Source of the DNA: Streptomyces sp. 135
GTDB taxonomy: Bacteria > Actinomycetota > Actinomycetes > Streptomycetales > Streptomycetaceae
Assembly: GCF_020026305.1 (NCBI RefSeq)
Contig: NZ_CP075691.1
Location: forward strand, 5,704,001 to 5,768,000
Length of the DNA stretch: 64,000 bases
Direction: 5' to 3'
Under the pieces are notes generated by a model. That model made no database searches and had not been told where the DNA came from. It saw only the letters and a list, made by a program, of their open reading frames with translations. Positions 46,300-55,049 of the stretch are shown piece by piece. Numbering within the stretch: position 1 is the stretch's first letter; each line of letters starts with the position of its first letter. A program made the translations under genes and the position numbers.

Positions 46300-47192
46300 C
46301 GCGCGGCCCGGGCGGGCAGGGGTCTGGCCCCGTCGTGGGTGACGAGGGGGTCGAGCAGGTCGCCGTGGCCCCGCAGCCGGGGCGCGATGTCGTCCGCGGT
46401 GAAGACGAGCTGCTCAGGGTCCTCGCAGGTCTCGACCTCCTCCCAGGTCACGGGGGTGGAGACGGTCGGCTCGGCGCGGGCCCGCAGGGTGTAGGGCGCG
46501 GCGGTGGTCTTCGCGGCGGCGTTCTGGCTGAAGTCGACGAACACCTTGCCCGGCCGCAGGCTCCGCGTCATCCGGTGCACGATGAGCGCGGGCAGCTCCT
46601 GCTCGGCCTCGACGGCCAGGGACTTCGCGTACGCGCTGACGCGTTCCGAGGGCGTCGGCTCCAGCGGGACGAGCAGGTGCAGGCCCTTGCTCCCGGACGT
46701 CTTCGCGTACACGTGGAAGCCGTCGGCCGCCAGCCGCTCGCGCAGCCACAGGGCGGCGTGGCAGCACTCCACGACGGTGGCGGGCGGGCCGGGGTCCAGG
46801 TCGAACACCAGCCGGTCGGCCCGCGCCGGGGCGTCGGCCCGCCACTGCGGCGTGTGGAACTCGGTCACCAGATTGGCCGACCACATCAGCGACGGCAGGT
46901 CCTGTACGAGGATCTGGCGCGTCGGCCCGTCGGAGCGGGGCACCTCGGCGGTCCGCACCCATTCGGGGGTGCCCGGCAGCACGTTCTTGGTGAAGAAGCG
47001 CTGGCCGTCGGGCCCGTCGGGGTAGCGCAGGAAGGACAGGGGCCGGTCCACGAGGTGCGGCAGGAGGGCGTCGGCCGTGCTGGCGTAGTAGTGCAGCACC
47101 TCGCCCTTGGTGAAGCCGCTCGCGGGATAGATGACCTTGTCCAGGTTGCTGAGCGAGATCCGTCGCCCCTCCACCTCTGTGATCGGCGTCAT
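46296..47192 (-). CDS. LigD-type polymerase (AEP primase/polymerase domain)
   Basis: 298 aa from ATG 47192. Family signatures are SNLDKVIYPASGFTKGEVLHYY, the metal-binding FDLDPGP (Asp131, Asp133), TSGSKGLHLLVPL and KVFVDFSQNAAAKTT. This archaeo-eukaryotic primase-type polymerase fills gaps and adds ribonucleotides during end joining. In mycobacteria the domain is fused in LigD; here it is a separate protein encoded with the ligase and divergent from ku. I remember the same arrangement in S. coelicolor (SCO5308/5309). Confidence 0.95.
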   Translation of the reverse strand: MTPITEVEGRRISLSNLDKVIYPASGFTKGEVLHYYASTADALLPHLVDRPLSFLRYPDGPDGQRFFTKNVLPGTPEWVRTAEVPRSDGPTRQILVQDLPSLMWSANLVTEFHTPQWRADAPARADRLVFDLDPGPPATVVECCHAALWLRERLAADGFHVYAKTSGSKGLHLLVPLEPTPSERVSAYAKSLAVEAEQELPALIVHRMTRSLRPGKVFVDFSQNAAAKTTAAPYTLRARAEPTVSTPVTWEEVETCEDPEQLVFTADDIAPRLRGHGDLLDPLVTHDGARPLPARAAR

Positions 47193-47251
47193 ACGATGAG
47201 ACTCCCATAAAACGCCCATAACGCCATAAACCCCAGTGAGAGGTACCGGAC

Positions 47252-48478
47252 GTGCGATCCATATGGAACGGTGCGATCTCCTTCGGCCTGGTCAGCATCC
47301 CGATCAAGCTCGTGAACGCCACCGAGAACCACTCGGTCTCCTTCCGCCAGATCCACACGGAGGACGGCGGCAGGATCCGCTACCGCAAGGTGTGCGAGCT
47401 GGAGGACCGCGAGGTGACCTCGGCGGAGATCGGCAAGGGGTACGAGGACGCGGACGGGTCGATCATCCCGATCACGGACCAGGACCTTGCGGCGCTGCCC
47501 ATCCCGACGGCCAAGACGATCGAGATCGTGGCCTTCGTCCCGGCCGACCGCATCGACCCGCTCCAGATCGACGCGGCGTACTACCTCGGGGCCAATGGCG
47601 TCCCGGCCGCCAAGCCGTACACGCTGCTGCGCGAGGCCCTCAAGCGGAGCCGGAAGGTGGCCATCGCGAAGTACGCGCTCCGGGGCCGGGAGCGGCTCGG
47701 CATGCTGCGCGTGGTCGACGACGTGATCGCCATGCACGGGCTGCTGTGGCCGGACGAGATCCGCGTGCCCGAGGGGGTGGCCCCCGACTCCCATGTCACG
47801 GTCCGCGACGCCGAACTCGACCTGGCCGACGCCCTGATGGACACCCTGGGCGAGGTCGACATGTCCACACTCCATGACGACTACCGCGCGGCGGTCGAGG
47901 AACTCATCGCCGCGAAGGTCGAGGGCGGGGCTCCCGCCGAGAAGGCCCCGGCCGGCGAGGCGGGCGGCGGCAAGGTCATCGACCTGATGGCCGCCCTGGA
48001 GAACAGCGTCCGGGCGGCCCGCACGGCCCGGGGCGGGTCCGCCGGGGCCGGGGAGTCCGCCGAGTCCGGTGAGGGGGTCGGGGAGGCGGAGGTCACCCGG
48101 CTGGGGGACCGCCGCGCCAAGACGGCCTCCGCGTCCCCGCGCAGGACGGCGTCGGCGCGCAGGTCGGCCCCCGCGGCCCCCAAGGAGGTCGGCGGCAAGA
48201 AGTCGACGTCGACCGCGGCGAAGAAGAAGGACGCGCCCGCCAAGAAGACGGCGACGAAGTCCACGGCGACGGCCCGTAGATCGACGGCGGGCAAGGCGGA
48301 CGCGGGCAAGGCGAGCGCGAGCAGGGCGACCACGGCCAAGACGGCGGCCAAGACGGCGACCAGGACCGCAGCCAAGAAGACGACTGAGAAGACGCCCAAG
48401 AAGACGGCGCAGAAGGCGGCCGGGGAGAAGACGGCGTCGGCGCAGAAGACCACGGCCAGGCGCCGCGCCTCGGCGTGA
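47252..48478 (+). CDS. ku: Ku protein with histone H1-like tail
   Basis: 408 aa from GTG 47252. The Ku core (1-255: RSIWNGAISFGLVSIPIKLVNATE, VCELEDREV, YYLGANG, KYALRGRERLGMLRV) forms the homodimeric ring that binds broken DNA ends and recruits the ligase and polymerase. Residues about 280-408 are an extended Lys/Ala/Thr-rich tail (repeats such as AKKTATK and AKTAAKTA), like histone H1 C-termini. Bacterial Ku tails bind DNA and control threading onto it; this tail is long for the family. The divergent promoter (47193-47251) shows three CCATAA repeats. Confidence 0.97.
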   Translation: MRSIWNGAISFGLVSIPIKLVNATENHSVSFRQIHTEDGGRIRYRKVCELEDREVTSAEIGKGYEDADGSIIPITDQDLAALPIPTAKTIEIVAFVPADRIDPLQIDAAYYLGANGVPAAKPYTLLREALKRSRKVAIAKYALRGRERLGMLRVVDDVIAMHGLLWPDEIRVPEGVAPDSHVTVRDAELDLADALMDTLGEVDMSTLHDDYRAAVEELIAAKVEGGAPAEKAPAGEAGGGKVIDLMAALENSVRAARTARGGSAGAGESAESGEGVGEAEVTRLGDRRAKTASASPRRTASARRSAPAAPKEVGGKKSTSTAAKKKDAPAKKTATKSTATARRSTAGKADAGKASASRATTAKTAAKTATRTAAKKTTEKTPKKTAQKAAGEKTASAQKTTARRRASA

Positions 48479-48587
48479 AGAAGCGAGCGGCAGTTCCGGA
48501 TTCCGTCCGCGGTTGACGCGGAAGGGAAAATTGCAAAGTTCGTCCGCCGGACGGGCCAAACCGCACCCTCTTGCCCCTTTTGCGGTC

Positions 48588-48603
48588 TGTGATCTATATC
48601 ACA
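48588..48603. promoter_or_regulatory. CRP-type palindrome TGTGATCTATATCACA
   Basis: A perfect TGTGA-N6-TCACA site with six-base palindromic arms sits 85 bases before the MbtH gene, in an AT-rich pocket between ku and the NRPS cluster. Streptomyces Crp recognises related GTG-N8-CAC sites and is known to control antibiotic clusters. A TTGATG hexamer (48609) and AATGAT (48633) just downstream could be -35 and -10. Confidence 0.65.
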
Positions 48604-48688
48604 ATCGCTTGATGGAATTAGATCTTCCGCGCAATGATCCCTGCGGACACAATGGGATTCTTTGGGATTTCCGGGGGGTTTAAGGTAT

Positions 48689-48895
48689 ATGGCAAGTAAT
48701 CCATTCGAAGATGATGGTGCGGAATACCTGGTACTCGTGAACGACGAGAATCAGCACACCCTCTGGCCCGTCGGGCCCGATATCCCGGCCGGCTGGACCG
48801 TCGTACAAGAGGCGAGTTCACGGGCGGATTCCCTGGCCTACGTCGAAGAGCACTGGACCGATATGCGTCCGGCGAGCCTGATATCCGGCTCCTGA
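48689..48895 (+). CDS. MbtH-like NRPS chaperone
   Basis: 68 aa from ATG 48689; an upstream in-frame opening at 48662 adds nine residues without a ribosome site. The family signature is intact: NPFEDDGAEYLVLVNDENQHTLWP, IPAGWTVV and SLAYVEEHWTDMRP with the three conserved Trp. MbtH-like proteins bind and stabilise adenylation domains. It opens the NRPS cluster, is followed by an MFS exporter gene 1 base later, and its 5' half is less GC-rich than average, consistent with acquired DNA. Confidence 0.97.
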   Translation: MASNPFEDDGAEYLVLVNDENQHTLWPVGPDIPAGWTVVQEASSRADSLAYVEEHWTDMRPASLISGS

Positions 48896-48896
48896 C

Positions 48897-50327
48897 GTGA
48901 CCGGTCGCGAAAAAGCGGCGGGGAAAGCGGAGCCGCCGGGGAAAGCGGCGCCGCGGGGTGGGCAAAAGCAGCGGACGGGCCGCTTCAGCGATACGGGGCC
49001 CTTGCTGCTCGTCTGGTCGGGGCAGGCCGTCTCACTGGTCGGAAGCGCCGTTCTCAGATTCGCTTTCATCATCGAGGTGTGGTCCACCGGAGAGCAGGCG
49101 TCCGCCGTCACCGCGCTGTCGCTGTGCGCCGTGCTTCCGCAGGCACTGTTCAGCCCATTCGCGGGCGCGATTATCGACCGCATTCGTAAACGTTCGGCGC
49201 TCCAGATCGCGGACGCCGGCGGAATCCTGGCCGTCGGCCTGCTGGCCCTCGTGCACTTCTTCGGCGGCGGCCTGGAACCGTGGCAGGTCTATCCCGCCAC
49301 CGTGCTGCTCGGCATCTCCGCCGCGTTCCAGCTGCCCGCGCTCACCGCCGCCGTCCCGCTGCTGGTGCGCAAGGACCAGCTGGGCCGCGCCAACGGCCTG
49401 CTGGCGGGCGCCCGCAGCGCCGCGGGGATCTGCGGCCCGGCGCTCGGCGGCATCATGATCGCCCTCACCGGGATCGGCGCCATCCTCGTCATCGACCTGG
49501 CCAGTTACGCCTTCGCGCTGATCGGTATCCGCATCGTGCGGATGCGGGGCGACAAGGTCCCCGAGGGGGCCGGCGCCCCGCGCACGAAGATCACGGCCGA
49601 GGCCGTCGAGGGCATGCGCTACCTCTTCCGGCAGGCGAGCCTGCGCGACATGACCGTGAACTTCTGCGTGGTCAACCTGGTGATGGTCTTCGGCTTCGCC
49701 GTCGTCCAGCCCATGGTCCTGCTCAAGTCGGGCAACGGCGCGCTCGCCGCGGTGAACAGCGCGATCGGCATCGGCGGGGTCCTCGGCGGCCTGGTGATGG
49801 CCGCGTGGGGCGGCCCGAAGAACCGCGGCCGGGGCATGATGCTCGGCATCCTCGGCATGTGCCTGGCGGCGCAGCTCGGCACGTCCCTGGTCGGCGGCGT
49901 CGTCGGCTGGTGCGCGGCCATGCTGGCCGGCGCGGTGCTCATGACGGTCGTCAACACCTCGATGCAGTCGATCGTGCAGACCAAGGTGCCCCATGAATGG
50001 CAGGGCCGGGTCTTCGGCGCGGTGATGTTCCTGTCGCAGATCTCCGGGCCGCTGGCCATGGCGTTCTCCGGGCCGCTCGCCGACGGCGTCTTCGAGCCGC
50101 AGGCCGCCGAGGGGAGCGGCGTCTTCGTGGTCCTCGGCCCGCTGTTCGGCGACGCCCCGGGCAGCGGCATGGCGGCGATGCTCTTCCTCGCCGGCGTCGC
50201 GGGCATCGCGGTCGCGCTCTGGGGTCTGGCGAGCCGGTCGATCAGGGACATCGACGTGCTGCTGCCGGACATCGACGACGAGACCGAGCGCGAGGGCGGT
50301 GAGAAGGATGACGCGGTGCGTGCATGA
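48897..50327 (+). CDS. MFS exporter of the NRPS cluster
   Basis: 476 aa from GTG 48897, 1 base after the MbtH stop. About 40 residues of Lys/Gly/Pro-rich N-terminus precede 12 TM helices ([22 protein letters not shown] and onward) with the MFS motif A-type loop [11 protein letters not shown] and the helix 7-8 region [21 protein letters not shown]. The family includes enterobactin-exporter-like (MFS_3) proteins. It probably exports the peptide product or gives self-resistance. The stop lies 29 bases inside the first NRPS gene. Confidence 0.9.
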   Translation: MTGREKAAGKAEPPGKAAPRGGQKQRTGRFSDTGPLLLVWSGQAVSLVGSAVLRFAFIIEVWSTGEQASAVTALSLCAVLPQALFSPFAGAIIDRIRKRSALQIADAGGILAVGLLALVHFFGGGLEPWQVYPATVLLGISAAFQLPALTAAVPLLVRKDQLGRANGLLAGARSAAGICGPALGGIMIALTGIGAILVIDLASYAFALIGIRIVRMRGDKVPEGAGAPRTKITAEAVEGMRYLFRQASLRDMTVNFCVVNLVMVFGFAVVQPMVLLKSGNGALAAVNSAIGIGGVLGGLVMAAWGGPKNRGRGMMLGILGMCLAAQLGTSLVGGVVGWCAAMLAGAVLMTVVNTSMQSIVQTKVPHEWQGRVFGAVMFLSQISGPLAMAFSGPLADGVFEPQAAEGSGVFVVLGPLFGDAPGSGMAAMLFLAGVAGIAVALWGLASRSIRDIDVLLPDIDDETEREGGEKDDAVRA

Positions 50328-53300
50328 ACTCTTCGAGGAGCAGGCGTCACGGGCGCCCGACGCGACCGCCCTCGTGTACGAGGACGAACGGCTGACGTAC
50401 GCCGAACTCGACGCCCGCGCCGACCGGTTGGCGGGGCTCCTCACGGCGCGCGGAGTGCGGCGCGGCGACACCGTCGGGGTGTACCTGGAGCGCTCCGCCG
50501 AGCTGGTCGTGGCGGTCCTCGGCACGCTCAAGGCCGGTGCCGGGTACGTGCCGCTCGACCCCGGCTTCCCTGCCGGGCGGCTGCGCGGCATGGCGGGGGA
50601 CGCGGGCATCACGGCGGTGCTCGCGCGGCACGGGGCGGAACCGGAGCCGCTGGGGGCCGAGGCCGCGCCGGTGCTGCACGTCGAGGACGCCGTACGCGCA
50701 CGGCCGTTGCCGCGCGGCGCGGTACGGGTGGCGGCGGACGACGTGGCCTGCGTGATGTTCACCTCCGGGTCGACGGGGCGGCCGAAGGGCATCGTGGCCC
50801 CGCACCGCGCCGTCACCGAGACGCTGACCGGCCAGGACTACGCCTCCTTCGGGCCGGGCGCGGTGTGGTTGCAGTGCGCGCCCGTGTCGTGGGACGCCTT
50901 CGCGCTGGAGCTGTGGGGGCCGCTGCTGGGCGGCGGGACGTGCGTCCTGCATCCGGGGCGGCGCCCCGACCCGGTCGTGATCGCGCGGCTCGTCGCCGCG
51001 CACGGGGTCACGTCCATGTACCTGTCCGGTTCCCTCTTCGACGTCATCGTCGACGAGTACCCGCGCGCCCTCACCGGGCTGCGCGAACTGATCGTCGGCG
51101 GCGAGGCGTTGTCGCCCCCGCACGTGGCCCGCGCCCTGGAGCGCCGGCCGGGCCTACGGCTCAGCAACGGCTATGGCCCCGTCGAGTGCATGGTCTTCCT
51201 CACCGTCCACCGCGTCACTCCGCAGGACGTACGCGACGGCCGTCCGGTACCGATCGGCCGTCCGCTGGCGGGTAAACGGCTTTACGTCCTCGACGACCGC
51301 CTGCGGCCGGTCGCGGACGGCGTCACCGGCGAGCTGTACGCCGCCGGGGCGGGCGTCGCGCGCGGCTACTGCGACGCGAGGCTGACGGCGGAGCGGTTCG
51401 TGGCGTCGCCGTTCGGTGATGCGGCGGGGCGTGCGGGCGGCTCCGCCGGCGGCGCACGCATGTACCGCACCGGTGACCTGGCGCTCCGACGCCCCGACGG
51501 CACCTTCGAGTACCGGGGCCGGGCCGACGACCAGGTGAAGATCCGCGGCTTCCGGGTGGAACCGGCGGAGGTCGAGGCGGCCCTGACCCGCCACCCGGGG
51601 GTCGACCGCGCCGCGGTGGTGGCCACCCGCGCGGAGCGGGACGGTGAGCGGCAGCTGGTGGCGTATGTGGTTCCGGGGGTGCGGGCGGCTCGAGACGGCC
51701 AAGACGCTCACCGCAGCCGGGCCACGCCGGTGCGATCCGCCCTCTCCGAAGCCGACCTGCGTGCCCACGCCGAGCGGGAGCTCGCCGACTTCCTCGTGCC
51801 CGCCGCCTTCGTCCTCCTGGACGCGCTCCCGCTGACGGCCGGCGGCAAACTGGACCGGGCCGCGCTGCCGGTGCCGTCGCCGCGGGGCGGGGCGCAGCGA
51901 GGGGCGGGCGGTGCCTCGCCGGGGGAGGACGGTGAGACGGTTCGCGCGCTGTGCGGGCTGTTCGCCGATGTGCTCGGGGGCGGCCCGGTCGGCGCTGACG
52001 ACGACTTCTTCGCCCTGGGCGGCCACTCGTTGCTGGCCGCGCGTCTGCTCGGCCGCGTGCACGCCCGGCTGGGCGCCGAGCTCGACCTGCGGACGCTCTT
52101 CGCGGCGGCCACCCCGGCCCGGCTGGCCCCGTACGTCGACCAGGCCGCCAAGTCCCCGGTGCCGCGCGCGGAACCGGCGTACGGGAACACCGCCCTCCTC
52201 CCCGTCTCGCCCGCCCAGCACCGCCTGTGGTTCCTCGACCGGCTCGGCGCGGGAGTCGCGTACAACCTGCCCATGCTGGTGCGGCTGCGCGGCGCGGTCG
52301 ACCCGGACGCGCTGGCCGACGCCCTCGGGGACGTCGTGACCCGGCACGAAGTGCTCCGTACCGTCTTCGACGAGGTGGACGGCGCACCCGTGCGGCGCGT
52401 GCTGGACGGGGCCGAGGCCCGGCCGCCGTTCCGTCACGTCACCGTCGCCGAAGCCGAGGTGACGGACGCCGTGGAGGCCGCCGCCCGGCACCGCTTCGAG
52501 CTGAGCCGTGAACTGCCCCTCCGCGCCGTCCTGTTCAGCGTCCGCGAGCGGCCCGGCGAGCACGCCCTGCTCGTCCTGGTCCACCACATCGCCGGGGACG
52601 GCTGGTCCCTCGCCCCGTTCTTCCGCGACCTGTCACGCGCCTACGCCGCGCGGGCCGAGCACGGAAGGCGGGCGGCGCAGCCGCCCCTGCCCGTCACCTA
52701 CGCCGAGCACGCCCGCCGCCACGCGGCACGCCTCGGCCCACCCGAAGACCCCGACTCGCTCACCGCCCGCCAACTCGCCTACTGGAGGCGGAGACTGCAC
52801 GGAGCCGACCCCGAGGGGCCGCTGCTTCCGCGCCGCCCGGACCGGCCCGCCGTACCGGGGCCGACCGCCGCGACCGTGGTGCGCCGCCTCGACGCGATGG
52901 CCCACGCCCGCCTCCTCGACGCCGCCCGCGCCGAGGGCGCCACCCTCTTCATGGCCCTGCACGCCGCGCTCGCTGCCGCCCTCACGCGGGCGGGCGCGGG
53001 GGAGGACCTCACGATCGGCGCACCCGTGGCCGGGCGCGCGGGGGACGGCAGCGTCGAGGACGCCGTCGGGTTCTTCGTGAACATGCTCGCGCTGCGCACC
53101 GACGTGTCCGGCGACCCGAGCGCGCGGGAACTGCTCGCCCGGGTCCGCGGATGCGACCTCGGCGCCTTCGCCCACCAGGACGTGCCGTTCGAGCAGGTCG
53201 TGAGCGAGCTGAACCCGCCGCGCGCGCGGGGGCGGCAGCCGTTCACCGACGTCGTCCTCGCCCTGCAGAACAACGCGCGCGCCGAGGTGGACCTGCCCGG

Positions 53301-53943
53301 CGCCGAATCCGGCGTCGAGGTGGTGCGCACCGGCGAGGCCCGCTTCGAACTGCTCGTCGACGTCACCGAGGCGACCGGACCCGGCGGCGCCCCCGAGGGC
53401 CTCACGCTCACCTTCGAGTACCGCGCGGAGTCCCTGGAGGAGCGCTTCGTGACGTGGCTCGCCGACGCGCTGCCGCACGCCCTGCTCACGGCGGCCGAGA
53501 TCCCGGACGCCCGCCTCGGCGACCTCGTCCCCACCGGGCCCCCGCGCCGCGCGGACGAGAGCGACAGGGTCGCCGTCCCGGCCCCGGCCGAGGTCGCCGC
53601 GGGCCCGGTGACCCCGCTGGAGCGGGAGGTCGCCGCCGTGTGGGCCGACGTCCTCGGCGTTCCGGACGTCGCGCGGGACGACGACTTCTTCGCCCTCGGC
53701 GGCAACTCGCTGCGCGCGGTGCGGGTCGCCGCCCGCCTCACCACCGACGCCAGGACCGTGACGGCCGCGCAGCTCTTCGCCGCCCCGACCGTCGCCGCCC
53801 TCGCCGCAGGACTGGCCAGGGCACCCGTCACCGCCGGCCCGGCGCCCGCCCCCATCCCGAGGCGGCCGCGCGTACCCCGTCAGCAGGATCAGCAGAGCCA
53901 CCCCGGCAGAGAGCAGGAGGAGAGGCCGTGGACCTCAGCGTGA
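50299..53943 (+). CDS. NRPS, A-T-C-T (loading module plus a C-T without adenylation domain)
   Basis: 1214 aa from GTG 50299 (alternatives ATG 50308, GTG 50320). Adenylation domain 8-520 has [12 protein letters not shown] near 155, YRTGDL, and A10 [10 protein letters not shown] near 512. My eye alignment to GrsA gives specificity residues D-A-L-Y-I-G-G-V-F-K, a hydrophobic, valine-like pocket. T1 has Ser577 (LGGHSLLA). Condensation domain 610-1050 has an intact HHIAGDG (762-768). T2 has Ser1137 (LGGNSLRA). There is no adenylation domain for T2, so it must be loaded in trans or stay unloaded. The stop lies 16 bases inside the luciferase-like gene. Confidence 0.94.
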   Translation: MRRMTRCVHELFEEQASRAPDATALVYEDERLTYAELDARADRLAGLLTARGVRRGDTVGVYLERSAELVVAVLGTLKAGAGYVPLDPGFPAGRLRGMAGDAGITAVLARHGAEPEPLGAEAAPVLHVEDAVRARPLPRGAVRVAADDVACVMFTSGSTGRPKGIVAPHRAVTETLTGQDYASFGPGAVWLQCAPVSWDAFALELWGPLLGGGTCVLHPGRRPDPVVIARLVAAHGVTSMYLSGSLFDVIVDEYPRALTGLRELIVGGEALSPPHVARALERRPGLRLSNGYGPVECMVFLTVHRVTPQDVRDGRPVPIGRPLAGKRLYVLDDRLRPVADGVTGELYAAGAGVARGYCDARLTAERFVASPFGDAAGRAGGSAGGARMYRTGDLALRRPDGTFEYRGRADDQVKIRGFRVEPAEVEAALTRHPGVDRAAVVATRAERDGERQLVAYVVPGVRAARDGQDAHRSRATPVRSALSEADLRAHAERELADFLVPAAFVLLDALPLTAGGKLDRAALPVPSPRGGAQRGAGGASPGEDGETVRALCGLFADVLGGGPVGADDDFFALGGHSLLAARLLGRVHARLGAELDLRTLFAAATPARLAPYVDQAAKSPVPRAEPAYGNTALLPVSPAQHRLWFLDRLGAGVAYNLPMLVRLRGAVDPDALADALGDVVTRHEVLRTVFDEVDGAPVRRVLDGAEARPPFRHVTVAEAEVTDAVEAAARHRFELSRELPLRAVLFSVRERPGEHALLVLVHHIAGDGWSLAPFFRDLSRAYAARAEHGRRAAQPPLPVTYAEHARRHAARLGPPEDPDSLTARQLAYWRRRLHGADPEGPLLPRRPDRPAVPGPTAATVVRRLDAMAHARLLDAARAEGATLFMALHAALAAALTRAGAGEDLTIGAPVAGRAGDGSVEDAVGFFVNMLALRTDVSGDPSARELLARVRGCDLGAFAHQDVPFEQVVSELNPPRARGRQPFTDVVLALQNNARAEVDLPGAESGVEVVRTGEARFELLVDVTEATGPGGAPEGLTLTFEYRAESLEERFVTWLADALPHALLTAAEIPDARLGDLVPTGPPRRADESDRVAVPAPAEVAAGPVTPLEREVAAVWADVLGVPDVARDDDFFALGGNSLRAVRVAARLTTDARTVTAAQLFAAPTVAALAAGLARAPVTAGPAPAPIPRRPRVPRQQDQQSHPGREQEERPWTSA

Positions 53944-55049
53944 TGTTCTTCGGCGCGGACAGCGCCACGGCGGCCAGGAGCGACGGCGGTACGGGCGACA
54001 GCGCCACGGCCGCCGGCGGCGGCGCCACGGGCGGCAGCCCCGCGTCGCACGCCCGGACCTATGACGACATCCTCACCGTCGCCCGCACCGCAGACCGCCT
54101 CGGCTTCCACGCCGTCTGGACCCCCGAGCGCCACTTCCAGCAGGTCGGCCAGGTCTTCCCCAGCCCGCCCGTGCTCAGCGCGGCCCTCGCCGTCGCCACC
54201 GAGCGCATCAGGATCCGCGCGGGCAGCGTCGTCCTGCCCCTGCACCACCCGCTGAAGGTCGCCGAGGACTGGGCGGTCGTCGACAACCTCTCGCACGGCC
54301 GCGCCGGCCTCTCCGTCGCCACCGGCTGGCACTCCGCCGACTTCACCCTCGCCCCCGGCCACTACGAGGACCGCAGGCGGCGCACCCTCGAAGCCGTGCC
54401 GGAACTGCGGCGGCTGTGGGCGGGCGAAGCCGTCACCTACCCGGACGGCACCGGGCGGCCCGTCGCCGTCGTCCCCCAACCACGTCCCGTACAGCGGGAG
54501 CTGCCGCTGTGGATCACCACCTCCGGCAACCCCGAGACCTGGGAGACCGCCGGGCGGCTGCGCGCCGGGGTGCTCGGCGCGACCGTCGGGCAGAGCAGGG
54601 ACGAACTGGCCGACAAGATCGACCGCTACCGCAGGGCCTGCGCCGCCGCCCCCGACCAGGCGGGCACCGACGCGCACGGGCGCGTGACGCTGATGGCGCA
54701 CACCTACGTCGGCGCGGACGACGCGGAGGTGCGGCGCCTGGCCGCCGCGCCCCTCAAGGCGTACCTCGGCTCGTACCTGCGCCAGACCGCCGCCAACCGC
54801 GCGGCGGACGCCCGCGGGGGCGCCGAGCTGACCGGCGAACAGACCGCGATGCTCACCGAGTTCGCCTTCCAGCGCTATCTGAACTGGGGCAGCCTGCTCG
54901 GCTCGCCCGGCACCTGCGCCAAGATGCTCGCCGACCTGCGCGACCTGGGCTGTGACGAGGTGGCCTGCTTCATCGACTTCGGCATCGGACGGGACGAGGT
55001 ACTCGCGGGGCTGCACCGCCTCGCCGAGCTGAGAGAGGCCGCACTGTGA
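53928..55049 (+). CDS. MupA/Atu3671-type luciferase-like FMN monooxygenase
   Basis: 373 aa from GTG 53928 with an excellent AGGAGGAGAGG. It has the TIM-barrel bacterial-luciferase fold with [12 protein letters not shown] at the start, [67 protein letters not shown] and [15 protein letters not shown]. This subfamily is found in or beside NRPS/PKS genes and is usually embedded between modules. Here it is a separate protein between two NRPS genes and overlaps both. It probably hydroxylates a carrier-bound residue using FMNH2 from an external reductase. About 30 extra Gly/Ala/Ser residues after position 10 are unusual. Confidence 0.9.
   Translation: MDLSVMFFGADSATAARSDGGTGDSATAAGGGATGGSPASHARTYDDILTVARTADRLGFHAVWTPERHFQQVGQVFPSPPVLSAALAVATERIRIRAGSVVLPLHHPLKVAEDWAVVDNLSHGRAGLSVATGWHSADFTLAPGHYEDRRRRTLEAVPELRRLWAGEAVTYPDGTGRPVAVVPQPRPVQRELPLWITTSGNPETWETAGRLRAGVLGATVGQSRDELADKIDRYRRACAAAPDQAGTDAHGRVTLMAHTYVGADDAEVRRLAAAPLKAYLGSYLRQTAANRAADARGGAELTGEQTAMLTEFAFQRYLNWGSLLGSPGTCAKMLADLRDLGCDEVACFIDFGIGRDEVLAGLHRLAELREAAL

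Noticed and set aside
47193-47251. Three CCATAA repeats between ligD-type polymerase and ku as an operator
   Set aside because: Irregular spacing and simple sequence; kept only as a note in the ku entry.
53151-54050. Alternative frame before the luciferase-like protein that would fuse it to a long Arg-rich N-terminus
   Set aside because: The GTG at 53928 has a near-perfect ribosome site, and the upstream part reads as noise against the intact NRPS frame.
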